DNA of 8,337 bases from Thermofilaceae archaeon (GTDB lineage: Archaea > Thermoproteota > Thermoprotei > Thermofilales > Thermofilaceae): contig JALURH010000207.1 in the NCBI GenBank assembly GCA_027017025.1, positions 1-8,337 on the forward strand, read 5' to 3'. Shown here in pieces: positions 1 through 5,420 of this stretch. Made by a program: the position numbers and the translations under genes. How positions within the stretch are numbered: the stretch's first letter is position 1; every line of letters starts with the position of its first letter. Below the pieces are notes generated by a model. It made no database searches. It was not told the DNA's origin and saw only the letters and a list, made by a program, of their open reading frames with translations.

Positions 1-57
1 GAAATGGGACTAAAGTATGTGATAGTGCAGACCAGTATTGGACATATAGGTCCCTAA
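1..57 (+). CDS. C-terminal end of a gene of unknown function (partial)
   Basis: Frame 1 is open from the left edge to a TAA at 55-57 and reads EMGLKYVIVQTSIGHIGP. The alternating hydrophobic strand (LKYVIVQTSI) looks like a real protein end, while frame 2 hits a stop within four codons. I do not recognise the family from 18 residues. It converges on the regulator gene whose stop lies at 75-77, leaving a 17-base gap. A longer alternative in frame 3 exists but has no protein-like pattern. Confidence 0.5.
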   Translation, partial: EMGLKYVIVQTSIGHIGP

Positions 58-74
58 ATAAGTTATTTACCAAA

Positions 75-929
75 CTACTTCTTTCTCCAATCCTCTATAT
101 CCCTTACAACCCCTGAAACACTATCTGTTTTCTCCATAATAGATGTGTACAGATGTTTTGGTGCATATATGACGCCGTAGGAGTTTACCGAGTATACGAC
201 TTCATTAAATAATTCTTTGTCTATATCTTCCCCAAAGACTAGGATACCGTAATTATCTATCCTAGTTTTTATTCCCTCACCCCTAAGTTTCTCCAGCTTC
301 CCCCTAGTTAAAACCATTTCACCAAAATTCTGGATAGACTTAATCTTCTCGAGGTTTTCGGTCTCTAGAGCTAGCCACCTTCCCGAAGTCTCACCCTCAT
401 ATACAATAATTTCTTTGCAGCCATGCTCCACTCTACTATAGATAACTTTCACTAGGCGTTTGGGGATAACTACCTTACTCGTATTCCTTATATAGAGCAC
501 TGCGTTTTTGAAAAGCTCCCCATCTACATCGTGTTTAAACACAAGTATATCTATGTCCTCGAAACCTACTTTACCATATTTCTCAAGTAGCTCCCTATCT
601 ACGACAACTTTATCTCCCCTTAAGATCTTATAGGCAGCCTCGGTTTCAGCCAATCCCCCTAAAGCTCTCCCTTTCTCCCCAAAAACCAGGACCTTGTACG
701 CTAACCTGCCTAGGGAATTAAGCCTATATCTACCATTCTTTTCCCGCTCAATAAGCTCCTCTACACGTTTGATGTGGAAACCGAATGTCCCTGTCTCCTC
801 TATACCTATCTCCTTCATGAGCTCTGTAAACGCCATAGCGCCTTTCTCGCCTAGGATCTTTATTATCTTCCTCCTGGTTTCGTGGGCAAGCGCCTGAAAG
901 ACATAGCTGAGTTCATCCTCAGATACCGT
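75..929 (-). CDS. Winged-helix (ArsR-like HTH) archaeal transcription regulator with C-terminal repeats
   Basis: Predicted cytoplasmic DNA-binding protein of 284 residues. Residues 10-80 form an ArsR-type winged helix: FQALAHETRRKIIKIL is the typical first helix pair, followed by FTELMKEIGI and the recognition-helix/wing stretch ending YRLNSLGRLAYKVL. The first ATG (834-836) would give 253 residues and cut off the first helices. The frame continues upstream without ATG, GTG or TTG to a TAA at 951-953. I place the start at ACG (927-929) because GGGTGG (934-939) sits four bases ahead and the protein then begins just before the fold. A mutated ATG is the alternative. The C-terminal half has two similar units around DIDILVF and NYGILVF, each followed by D(V/I)D.ELF. 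The ligand is unknown. It is divergent from the nucleoside hydrolase, so it may control that gene; this is inference. Confidence 0.8.
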   Translation of the reverse strand, partial: TVSEDELSYVFQALAHETRRKIIKILGEKGAMAFTELMKEIGIEETGTFGFHIKRVEELIEREKNGRYRLNSLGRLAYKVLVFGEKGRALGGLAETEAAYKILRGDKVVVDRELLEKYGKVGFEDIDILVFKHDVDGELFKNAVLYIRNTSKVVIPKRLVKVIYSRVEHGCKEIIVYEGETSGRWLALETENLEKIKSIQNFGEMVLTRGKLEKLRGEGIKTRIDNYGILVFGEDIDKELFNEVVYSVNSYGVIYAPKHLYTSIMEKTDSVSGVVRDIEDWRKK

Positions 930-933
930 GTTT

Positions 934-939
934 CCACCC
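934..939 (-). promoter_or_regulatory. Shine-Dalgarno that decides the regulator start
   Basis: On the minus strand GGGTGG is followed by AAAC and then ACG GTA TCT. GGTG lies five bases ahead of the ACG, the spacing expected for an archaeal GGTGAT-type site. No standard start codon is in frame nearby, so this site is the main reason for placing the start at ACG 929. Confidence 0.5.
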
Positions 940-1020
940 AGAGTATTAGCTTACTCGACAGATATCATGTTTTTGTAGACGACAGCAGATAGAATCAGTA
1001 ACCCAGTTTTCTTAACTAAG

Positions 1021-1038
1021 TGTCGAGTCTTATCGACA
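1021..1038. repeat. Inverted repeat TGTCGA-N6-TCGACA, candidate operator
   Basis: Perfect six-base arms (1021-1026 and 1033-1038) with a six-base spacer, midway between the divergent regulator and hydrolase genes. TCGACAGA occurs again at 955-962 next to the regulator start, and CTCGACA (954-960) is the inverse of TGTCGAG (1021-1027). Three copies of one half-site in 85 bases suggest a protein-binding motif, possibly for the adjacent winged-helix protein. Confidence 0.45.
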
Positions 1039-1051
1039 GAGCGGTATAGGA

Positions 1052-1108
1052 ACAATGTCTGTATTGTACGTGTCTAGAGACATGTGTTTCCGCCAGTGAT
1101 TTAACTGG
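1052..1108. repeat. Run of three further short inverted repeats before the hydrolase gene
   Basis: ACAAT-N6-ATTGT (1052-1067), ACGTGTCT-AG-AGACATGT (1068-1085, one mismatch) and CCAGT-N6-ACTGG (1093-1108) follow one another. The last encloses GATTTA, which with the next two bases (GATTTAAC, 1098-1105) is the best TATA-like element for the hydrolase: its centre is about 26 bases ahead of position 1128, leaving a leader of about 8 bases to ATG 1136. A protein on that repeat would cover the TATA element. The arms differ in sequence between repeats, so they may not share one binder. Confidence 0.35.
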
Positions 1109-1135
1109 TAGCATGGTATCTAGATTTGAGGATAA

Positions 1136-2002
1136 ATGTCGCTGAAGGTTGTTATTGATACAGATATAGGGGATGATATAGATGATGCTCTAGCACTAGC
1201 CTTCGCGCTTAGCTCCCCAGAGCTCGACGTAAAGGCTGTTACAACAGTATATGGTAGAACAGATATCAGAGCTAGGCTAGCAGCAAAGATACTTAAAGCG
1301 TATGGCAGGGAAGATATCCCGGTAGCTGCTGGAGCAACGAAACCTATACTAGAGCCTAAACCCACCTATGTTCCCAACCAGTCAGTTGTATTGGGGAGAA
1401 ATGAGGAATTCAGGAACATAGTGGGGGAACATGCAGTTGATTTAATCACAAGGATTGTAGAGGAGGAAGGGGAAGTAACGTTGGTTGCTATAGGGCCGCA
1501 GACAAACATAGCCCTTGCCCTACTTAGGGACCCATGGATCGCCGATAAAACGAGGCTAGTTGTTATGGGGGGCTGTATTTCTCGCCCAGTAGCTGAGTAT
1601 AATATAAGGTCTGACCCAGAGGCAGCGTCAATAGTTTTCTCATCTGGTATACCAATAACTATGGTGGGTCTAGACGTAACTTTAAGATGCATTATGGGTA
1701 AAGACCTAGTTAATAGGATTGTTTCAAGTAATTATATGCCGGTTAGTGTTCTCTCAAAGTATCTAAGAGCATGGCTAAATACACATAGTAGTTTACCAAT
1801 ACTCCACGACCCCCTAGCTATAGCAGCTACCTTCAATGAAGACCTAGTAGAAATTATTCCCTCACATATAGTTGTAGAGACACATGGAGAATATACGAGG
1901 GGGCTTACTATCCAACTAGAGGATAGGGAGCCGAACGCAGGAGTCTGTATAGATGTTAGGGAGAAAGAATTTATGGAAATATTTGAGGAAAGAATCCTTT
2001 AG
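1136..2002 (+). CDS. Inosine-uridine preferring nucleoside hydrolase (IUNH family)
   Basis: Cytoplasmic enzyme of 288 residues that cleaves the N-glycosidic bond of ribonucleosides to free base and ribose, in nucleoside salvage. The N-terminal calcium/ribose motif is DTDIGDDIDDALAL (residues 8-21), the acidic form of the family's DxDxGxDDA. Also visible are GPQTNIALAL (120-129), MGG (144-146), EYNIRSDPEAA (154-164), MVGLDVT (176-182) and the His-Asp pair LHDPLAIA (H224, D225), where the His is the usual leaving-group acid in purine/uridine-cleaving members. Length is slightly below the usual 310-320. ATG 1136 has GAGG four bases upstream (1128-1131). Base preference (purine, pyrimidine or both) cannot be read from the sequence. 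It is divergent from the winged-helix gene and ends 3 bases from the convergent transporter. Confidence 0.92.
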   Translation: MSLKVVIDTDIGDDIDDALALAFALSSPELDVKAVTTVYGRTDIRARLAAKILKAYGREDIPVAAGATKPILEPKPTYVPNQSVVLGRNEEFRNIVGEHAVDLITRIVEEEGEVTLVAIGPQTNIALALLRDPWIADKTRLVVMGGCISRPVAEYNIRSDPEAASIVFSSGIPITMVGLDVTLRCIMGKDLVNRIVSSNYMPVSVLSKYLRAWLNTHSSLPILHDPLAIAATFNEDLVEIIPSHIVVETHGEYTRGLTIQLEDREPNAGVCIDVREKEFMEIFEERIL

Positions 2003-2005
2003 CTA

Positions 2006-3100
2006 TTAACTCCTAGGTTTACCTAATGTACTTGAGGAAAATGCTGCAAGAAACGATACTAGAGTCGCTGTAGGTATAGCTAGGTCTAGCGATAGAGTGG
2101 AGGCTACTCCAGCTATAACTGGACCCACGGTATAGCCGAAGCCTATGAAGGACTCGAAGAGCCCTGTGTAGATCCTACGATCCCTAGAGCCTGAGTGGAA
2201 AGCTACCGACAATGCTCTACCATATAGTATACCTACGCCAGCCCCAACTATTAGCGAAGAGAGTACTACTAGGGGTGGATCACGTATATATGGTAGAATA
2301 AAGCCTGAAGCTATAAAGAGGCTTCCAGCAATGGGAGAAGCAACCACCGCTGGGAGCACATTATAGAACATAAATGTTAGTGTCCTCGCGCCAGTAACTG
2401 AGAAGAACACTAGGGAAACATACCACACAGGTAGGCTCCATACCTCTACTATAATGGGGTAGAAAGCGAAGATACTGCCTAGAATAGCTGAGTAGGAGAA
2501 AGCCCATATCCATGCGTGTGGAGCCCCGAGAATACCTCTAGCTATATCGCTGAGAGATAATGTATATACCTCTGTATCAACTCTACCCAGCTTAGCGGCA
2601 GCAGAGACGAGGGCTAGAGTGGCAATAGACATCCCCAGGAAAACGATACTTTTAGGTACGATTATTAGGGGTGAAACGATAATAGAGCCCACGATAGTGC
2701 CGGAACTCCAAGCAGAGGAGAAAGCTGCTACAGATCCACCACTATGGGATACAAAGGATTCAACAGCGGGCCAGAATATAGCATATGCGAGTAAGGATAG
2801 AGCAAATATCGCTGTAAGTACCGCTGAATTCTTTGCGGATAGGAATAAGATATATGATAGGGAAAGTAACGTGAAGGATATAATTATAGTCCATTTCTCA
2901 CCAACCCTACTTGAGATAATACCTGAGAGGGGGGAACTTAAGGCGTAGACTAGGGATCCGAAGCCACTAATCAACCCAATCTCGTAGGGTGGGATATCTA
3001 TCTCTAGGGCATAGACAGCAATAATAGGTATATGTAGGGACATGAGAATAGATATTATGAAGGATAGTAGATATATTGTGAACATACCCCCCACCAACAT
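2006..3100 (-). CDS. Major facilitator superfamily (MFS) transporter
   Basis: Integral membrane protein of 364 residues with about 12 hydrophobic helices, roughly at 8-34, 42-64, 72-89, 92-118, 124-146, 148-169, 194-221, 223-245, 248-268, 276-295, 312-336 and 339-358. The loop after helix 2 (GIISSRVGEKW, 60-70) matches the MFS motif A position with the usual Asp replaced by Ser. The GLFESFIGFGYTVGPVIAG stretch (313-331) is a typical family signature in the C-terminal half. The substrate is unknown; nucleoside or base transport beside the hydrolase is only a guess. Two starts are possible: ATG 3100, nearly leaderless from the TATA box at 3126-3133, or ATG 3085 (residue 6), which has GGTG six bases upstream. 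The sequence does not separate them. Confidence 0.88.
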   Translation of the reverse strand: MLVGGMFTIYLLSFIISILMSLHIPIIAVYALEIDIPPYEIGLISGFGSLVYALSSPLSGIISSRVGEKWTIIISFTLLSLSYILFLSAKNSAVLTAIFALSLLAYAIFWPAVESFVSHSGGSVAAFSSAWSSGTIVGSIIVSPLIIVPKSIVFLGMSIATLALVSAAAKLGRVDTEVYTLSLSDIARGILGAPHAWIWAFSYSAILGSIFAFYPIIVEVWSLPVWYVSLVFFSVTGARTLTFMFYNVLPAVVASPIAGSLFIASGFILPYIRDPPLVVLSSLIVGAGVGILYGRALSVAFHSGSRDRRIYTGLFESFIGFGYTVGPVIAGVASTLSLDLAIPTATLVSFLAAFSSSTLGKPRS

Positions 3101-3125
3101 GAGCTAAGAAAGTTTTCCGTATAGG

Positions 3126-3133
3126 TTTATAAA
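3126..3133 (-). promoter_or_regulatory. TATA box for the MFS transporter
   Basis: TTTATAAA is a perfect archaeal TATA element in the 53-base gap between two minus-strand genes. Its centre is about 26 bases ahead of position 3103, so transcription should begin just before ATG 3100. It suggests the transporter is transcribed separately from the propeller gene upstream. Confidence 0.6.
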
Positions 3134-3153
3134 TCCTAGTATCTAATTCCCTA

Positions 3154-4104
3154 CTATTCCCTAGGTAGTAACTTAACTATATACAGCCTATTAGGTATAT
3201 CGCTAGGTGTCCCTACGAGGAAAAATAGGTTAGTTCCCTTACACTCGATCCCCTCTCCTTCGTAGGGGTTTTTTACCGCTATAATTCTCTGGACAATACC
3301 AGTAACTATATCTACGGCATATATCCAGTCTCCTCCATCATCCGTTGAGAGGAAGAGATAGGTGTCGTAGAGTATACAGCCACCCTGCACCCTCTGGAGA
3401 GTAGCATTCAACTCTATAGTTTGAATAAGGTTTCCACTCATGTCATAGACCTTAATTTCCCCTACGTTACTGAATTCTGAGCTATATATGTGGCCTTTGC
3501 TATCGAGAGCTACCCACGGCATATGGCTCTGCGGTAAAGGGCCGATAACCCTGATGAAGGATAGATTACTAGCGTTATATAGAGCTACTACTGGTTTACG
3601 ATAATATACGTCTTCTAGGGGGGCGAAAATTATGCCATTAAAGTAGTCTATATCGCCAATATGGTTGTATCCTTTGCTCCGTAGGTCTTCGGGGATAGCG
3701 GGGTATACCGAGTATATATCCTTGTTAAATCCCTCCACCATAAATATTGCGTCCTTGTCGGAAAAATACCAGTAATTGTCTCCCCTAGCTAAACCCTGGT
3801 AATATGTTGTACTTACGCGAAATTCATTGATGATATAGGCCTTGATACTGCGTAAAGCAACAAGCCTAAACCTATTTTCTATATCCTTTAGGCTTCTCCC
3901 AACTTCCCTAAGCTTAGTATCATATTCCCCTATTTTAAGTATAAGTAGAGACTTTATCCCTTCTAATTCATTTCTCAGAGCTTTAAGTTCCCACCTGATT
4001 TTCTCCAGCCTAGTATCTAGCTCCAGGAATATTTTTACTATAAGAATAGAGTTAATAAATACAAATAATGTTAGTACTACTAGAATCGCCTTAAACCTAT
4101 CCAA
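3154..4104 (-). CDS. Membrane-anchored coiled-coil protein with beta-propeller-like outer domain
   Basis: 316 residues. A single N-terminal membrane segment (about 6-27, LVVLTLFVFINSILIV) is followed by a heptad-like charged helix (29-82) and a domain of repeated beta strands (about 105-312). Units such as HIGDIDYFNGIIFAPLED (148-165), WVALDSKGHIYSSEF (197-211) and YAVDIVTGIVQRI (262-274) resemble blades of YncE/SMP-30-like propellers. Conserved-looking H148, D151, D201, E209 and D255-D256 could line a metal or ligand site, but this is inference. MDRFK before the segment and many charges after it suggest an outward-facing domain. The start is TTG (4102-4104): GGTGAT at 4108-4113 lies three bases upstream. 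It follows the ferredoxin gene by 57 bases on the same strand. I cannot assign a reaction. Confidence 0.78.
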   Translation of the reverse strand: MDRFKAILVVLTLFVFINSILIVKIFLELDTRLEKIRWELKALRNELEGIKSLLILKIGEYDTKLREVGRSLKDIENRFRLVALRSIKAYIINEFRVSTTYYQGLARGDNYWYFSDKDAIFMVEGFNKDIYSVYPAIPEDLRSKGYNHIGDIDYFNGIIFAPLEDVYYRKPVVALYNASNLSFIRVIGPLPQSHMPWVALDSKGHIYSSEFSNVGEIKVYDMSGNLIQTIELNATLQRVQGGCILYDTYLFLSTDDGGDWIYAVDIVTGIVQRIIAVKNPYEGEGIECKGTNLFFLVGTPSDIPNRLYIVKLLPRE

Positions 4105-4107
4105 TGC

Positions 4108-4113
4108 ATCACC
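4108..4113 (-). promoter_or_regulatory. Shine-Dalgarno supporting the TTG start of the propeller gene
   Basis: On the minus strand GGTGAT-GCA-TTG is a full match to the archaeal anti-SD complement with normal spacing. The nearby ATG at 4107-4109 is out of frame, so TTG 4104 is preferred. Confidence 0.6.
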
Positions 4114-4147
4114 AGAATCTAAGAAACATACCTACTTATATCACCAC

Positions 4148-4179
4148 CTCTATGGGGGAACCTATGCCTCTCCATAGAG
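4148..4179. repeat. Perfect 8-base inverted repeat around the ferredoxin stop codon
   Basis: CTCTATGG (4148-4155) and CCATAGAG (4172-4179) are exact complements with a 16-base loop that holds the ferredoxin TAG (4162-4164). In the minus-strand transcript this would form a hairpin at the end of the ferredoxin gene, ahead of the propeller gene. No U-run follows, so it is not a plain terminator; an RNA-stability or read-through control element is possible. Confidence 0.4.
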
Positions 4180-4386
4180 CCTACTTATTGCTGACTTCTG
4201 CTCCCTATGCGCTATCCTTATAGCGTCTACAGGACAATGCACTATACATGCTCTACACATTACACAGTTCTCAGCATTAACTGGATAGGATTTGCCCTTC
4301 CTAATAATGAAAACATTTGATGGACACACGTTAAAGCAGGTAGCACAACCTATACACTTCTCTAGGTCTACCTCCACCTTAGGCAT
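4162..4386 (-). CDS. Small 2x[4Fe-4S] ferredoxin
   Basis: A 74-residue soluble electron carrier (75 if GTG 4389 is used). Counted from the GTG, the two cluster motifs are CIGCATCFNVCP (C12, C15, C18, C22) and CVMCRACIVHCP (C42, C45, C48, C52), the complete CxxCxxCxxxCP pair of bacterial-type ferredoxins, so two [4Fe-4S] clusters are expected. A charged tail of about 20 residues follows. GAGGTG (4392-4397), which encodes the last two residues of the DUF362 protein, is the ribosome site. ATG 4386 lies at better spacing than GTG 4389, whose first base overlaps the upstream TAG. The tight coupling says it is made together with the DUF362 protein and is probably its electron partner. Confidence 0.9.
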   Translation of the reverse strand: MPKVEVDLEKCIGCATCFNVCPSNVFIIRKGKSYPVNAENCVMCRACIVHCPVDAIRIAHREQKSAISRLYGEA

Positions 4387-4388
4387 CA

Positions 4389-5321
4389 CTACACCTCTAC
4401 TAGCTCGTAGCTACGTGTACCTAACCCTAGTTTCTCGCATGCTTCAACCTGGATATAAGGATCCTTTCTATGTATCTTAAACCATTTATTATCCCCCTCC
4501 TTGATACCTACTTTCTCGGCTATAGAGCCGGGCATAATTGGTGCTTCATCTATAAGCCTCAGGCTAGCATACTCTACGGCAACTATATCCTCTGATAGGA
4601 GGATACCTATATCAGGCACTATAGGTAGATCAGACCACGAGGCACAGTCACATGTTGGTTGAATATCCATAACAAAGTTTATGTGGAAAACTTTGCCTAA
4701 CTTATTTTTTAGGACAGCTTTTACGGCATCCGCTAGCCCCTCCTGGAATGCTCTCCCAATATTGTCTAACTTCTCTAGTTTATGGATCTCGCCCCTAGTT
4801 CCATAGCTTGTACAGCCCATTGCAATATTCTTTATAGCGCCTCCAGCGCCGCAGGAGCTGTGCCCCTTAAGGTGTGAGAGGTTAACTAGGACATCAGCGT
4901 CGTAGATGTTGCCAGCAACCTGGATCTTACTTAGCCTGAGGTACCTCTCTAGCTTAACCTCGTAGTAGAAATTCTCCTTTATACCGTTTGAGGGTATAAG
5001 TGGTGCACCAATAGTAGCGTAGTTAAAACCATTCCTTAAGCCGGCCAGTACGTGTTTAAGGCCCCATGTATCGGTTAGGAAGGGAGTAGCTTTAAGGGAC
5101 TTAATGTATTCCACTAGGATCCTTACGAAAAGTGGTCTAATGAACCTATGGCCGCCTCCAGCTAGATCCCCTACATGTAGCTTAATTGCTACAGTATTTC
5201 CCTCCTGGATGATCTCACCGAGCTTCGACTCCTCTAATGCTTTCCTGAACCTGAATGTTAGACTCTCCTCCTTAGCGAGTTTCCTGAGTTTTGCGTTAAC
5301 AAAGAGGATTCTGGAGGTCAT
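4389..5321 (-). CDS. DUF362 family protein, partner of the adjacent ferredoxin
   Basis: 310 residues, a single DUF362 domain (PF04015), usually found alone or fused to 4Fe-4S ferredoxin domains and of unsettled function. Recognisable blocks are AIKLHVGD (45-52), LTDTWG (82-87), NLSHLKGHSSCGAGGAIKN (147-165), MGCTSYGTRGEIH (168-180) and DIQPTCDCASWSDLPIVPDI (219-238). H150, H154, C157, C170, H180, C224 and C226 are candidate metal or cluster ligands. No signal peptide or membrane segment is seen. ATG 5321 lies about 3 bases after the transcription start predicted from the TATA box at 5346-5354, so the gene is probably leaderless. Its stop touches the ferredoxin start. A redox or maturation role with the ferredoxin is inference. 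Confidence 0.88.
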   Translation of the reverse strand: MTSRILFVNAKLRKLAKEESLTFRFRKALEESKLGEIIQEGNTVAIKLHVGDLAGGGHRFIRPLFVRILVEYIKSLKATPFLTDTWGLKHVLAGLRNGFNYATIGAPLIPSNGIKENFYYEVKLERYLRLSKIQVAGNIYDADVLVNLSHLKGHSSCGAGGAIKNIAMGCTSYGTRGEIHKLEKLDNIGRAFQEGLADAVKAVLKNKLGKVFHINFVMDIQPTCDCASWSDLPIVPDIGILLSEDIVAVEYASLRLIDEAPIMPGSIAEKVGIKEGDNKWFKIHRKDPYIQVEACEKLGLGTRSYELVEV

Positions 5322-5345
5322 GGTCCCATAATTACACCCACTTCC

Positions 5346-5354
5346 TATATAAAA
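5346..5354 (-). promoter_or_regulatory. TATA box for the DUF362-ferredoxin operon
   Basis: TTTTATATA on the minus strand is centred about 29 bases ahead of ATG 5321. This gives a leaderless or near-leaderless transcript, in keeping with the lack of a ribosome site before that start. Confidence 0.6.
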
Positions 5355-5389
5355 TCCTTTTATCTAACCTATTGTGTTGGGGATTCAGC

Positions 5390-5396
5390 TTTATAA
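5390..5396 (+). promoter_or_regulatory. TATA box for the Ldh_2 dehydrogenase
   Basis: TTTATAA is centred about 27 bases ahead of ATG 5421, so transcription should begin at about 5419 and the gene is leaderless. It is about 43 bases from the opposing TATA box of the DUF362 operon, so regulation may be shared. Confidence 0.6.
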
Positions 5397-5420
5397 CACG
5401 TTGTACTTACCCAATAGTGT

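Noticed and set aside
694..897. Plus-strand open frame opposite the regulator
   Set aside because: It is antisense to the conserved winged-helix coding sequence and has no domain pattern or ribosome site.
1159..1186. Acidic DTDIGDDIDDA motif in the nucleoside hydrolase as a novelty
   Set aside because: This two-residue-longer acidic version of the calcium motif occurs widely in bacterial and archaeal IUNH proteins.
2619..2948. Plus-strand open frame inside the first MFS gene
   Set aside because: Shadow frame; the minus strand encodes clear membrane helices there.
3842..4177. Plus-strand open frame across the propeller gene 5' end and ferredoxin gap
   Set aside because: Ser/Leu-rich shadow of the coiled coil and the membrane segment, with no independent support.
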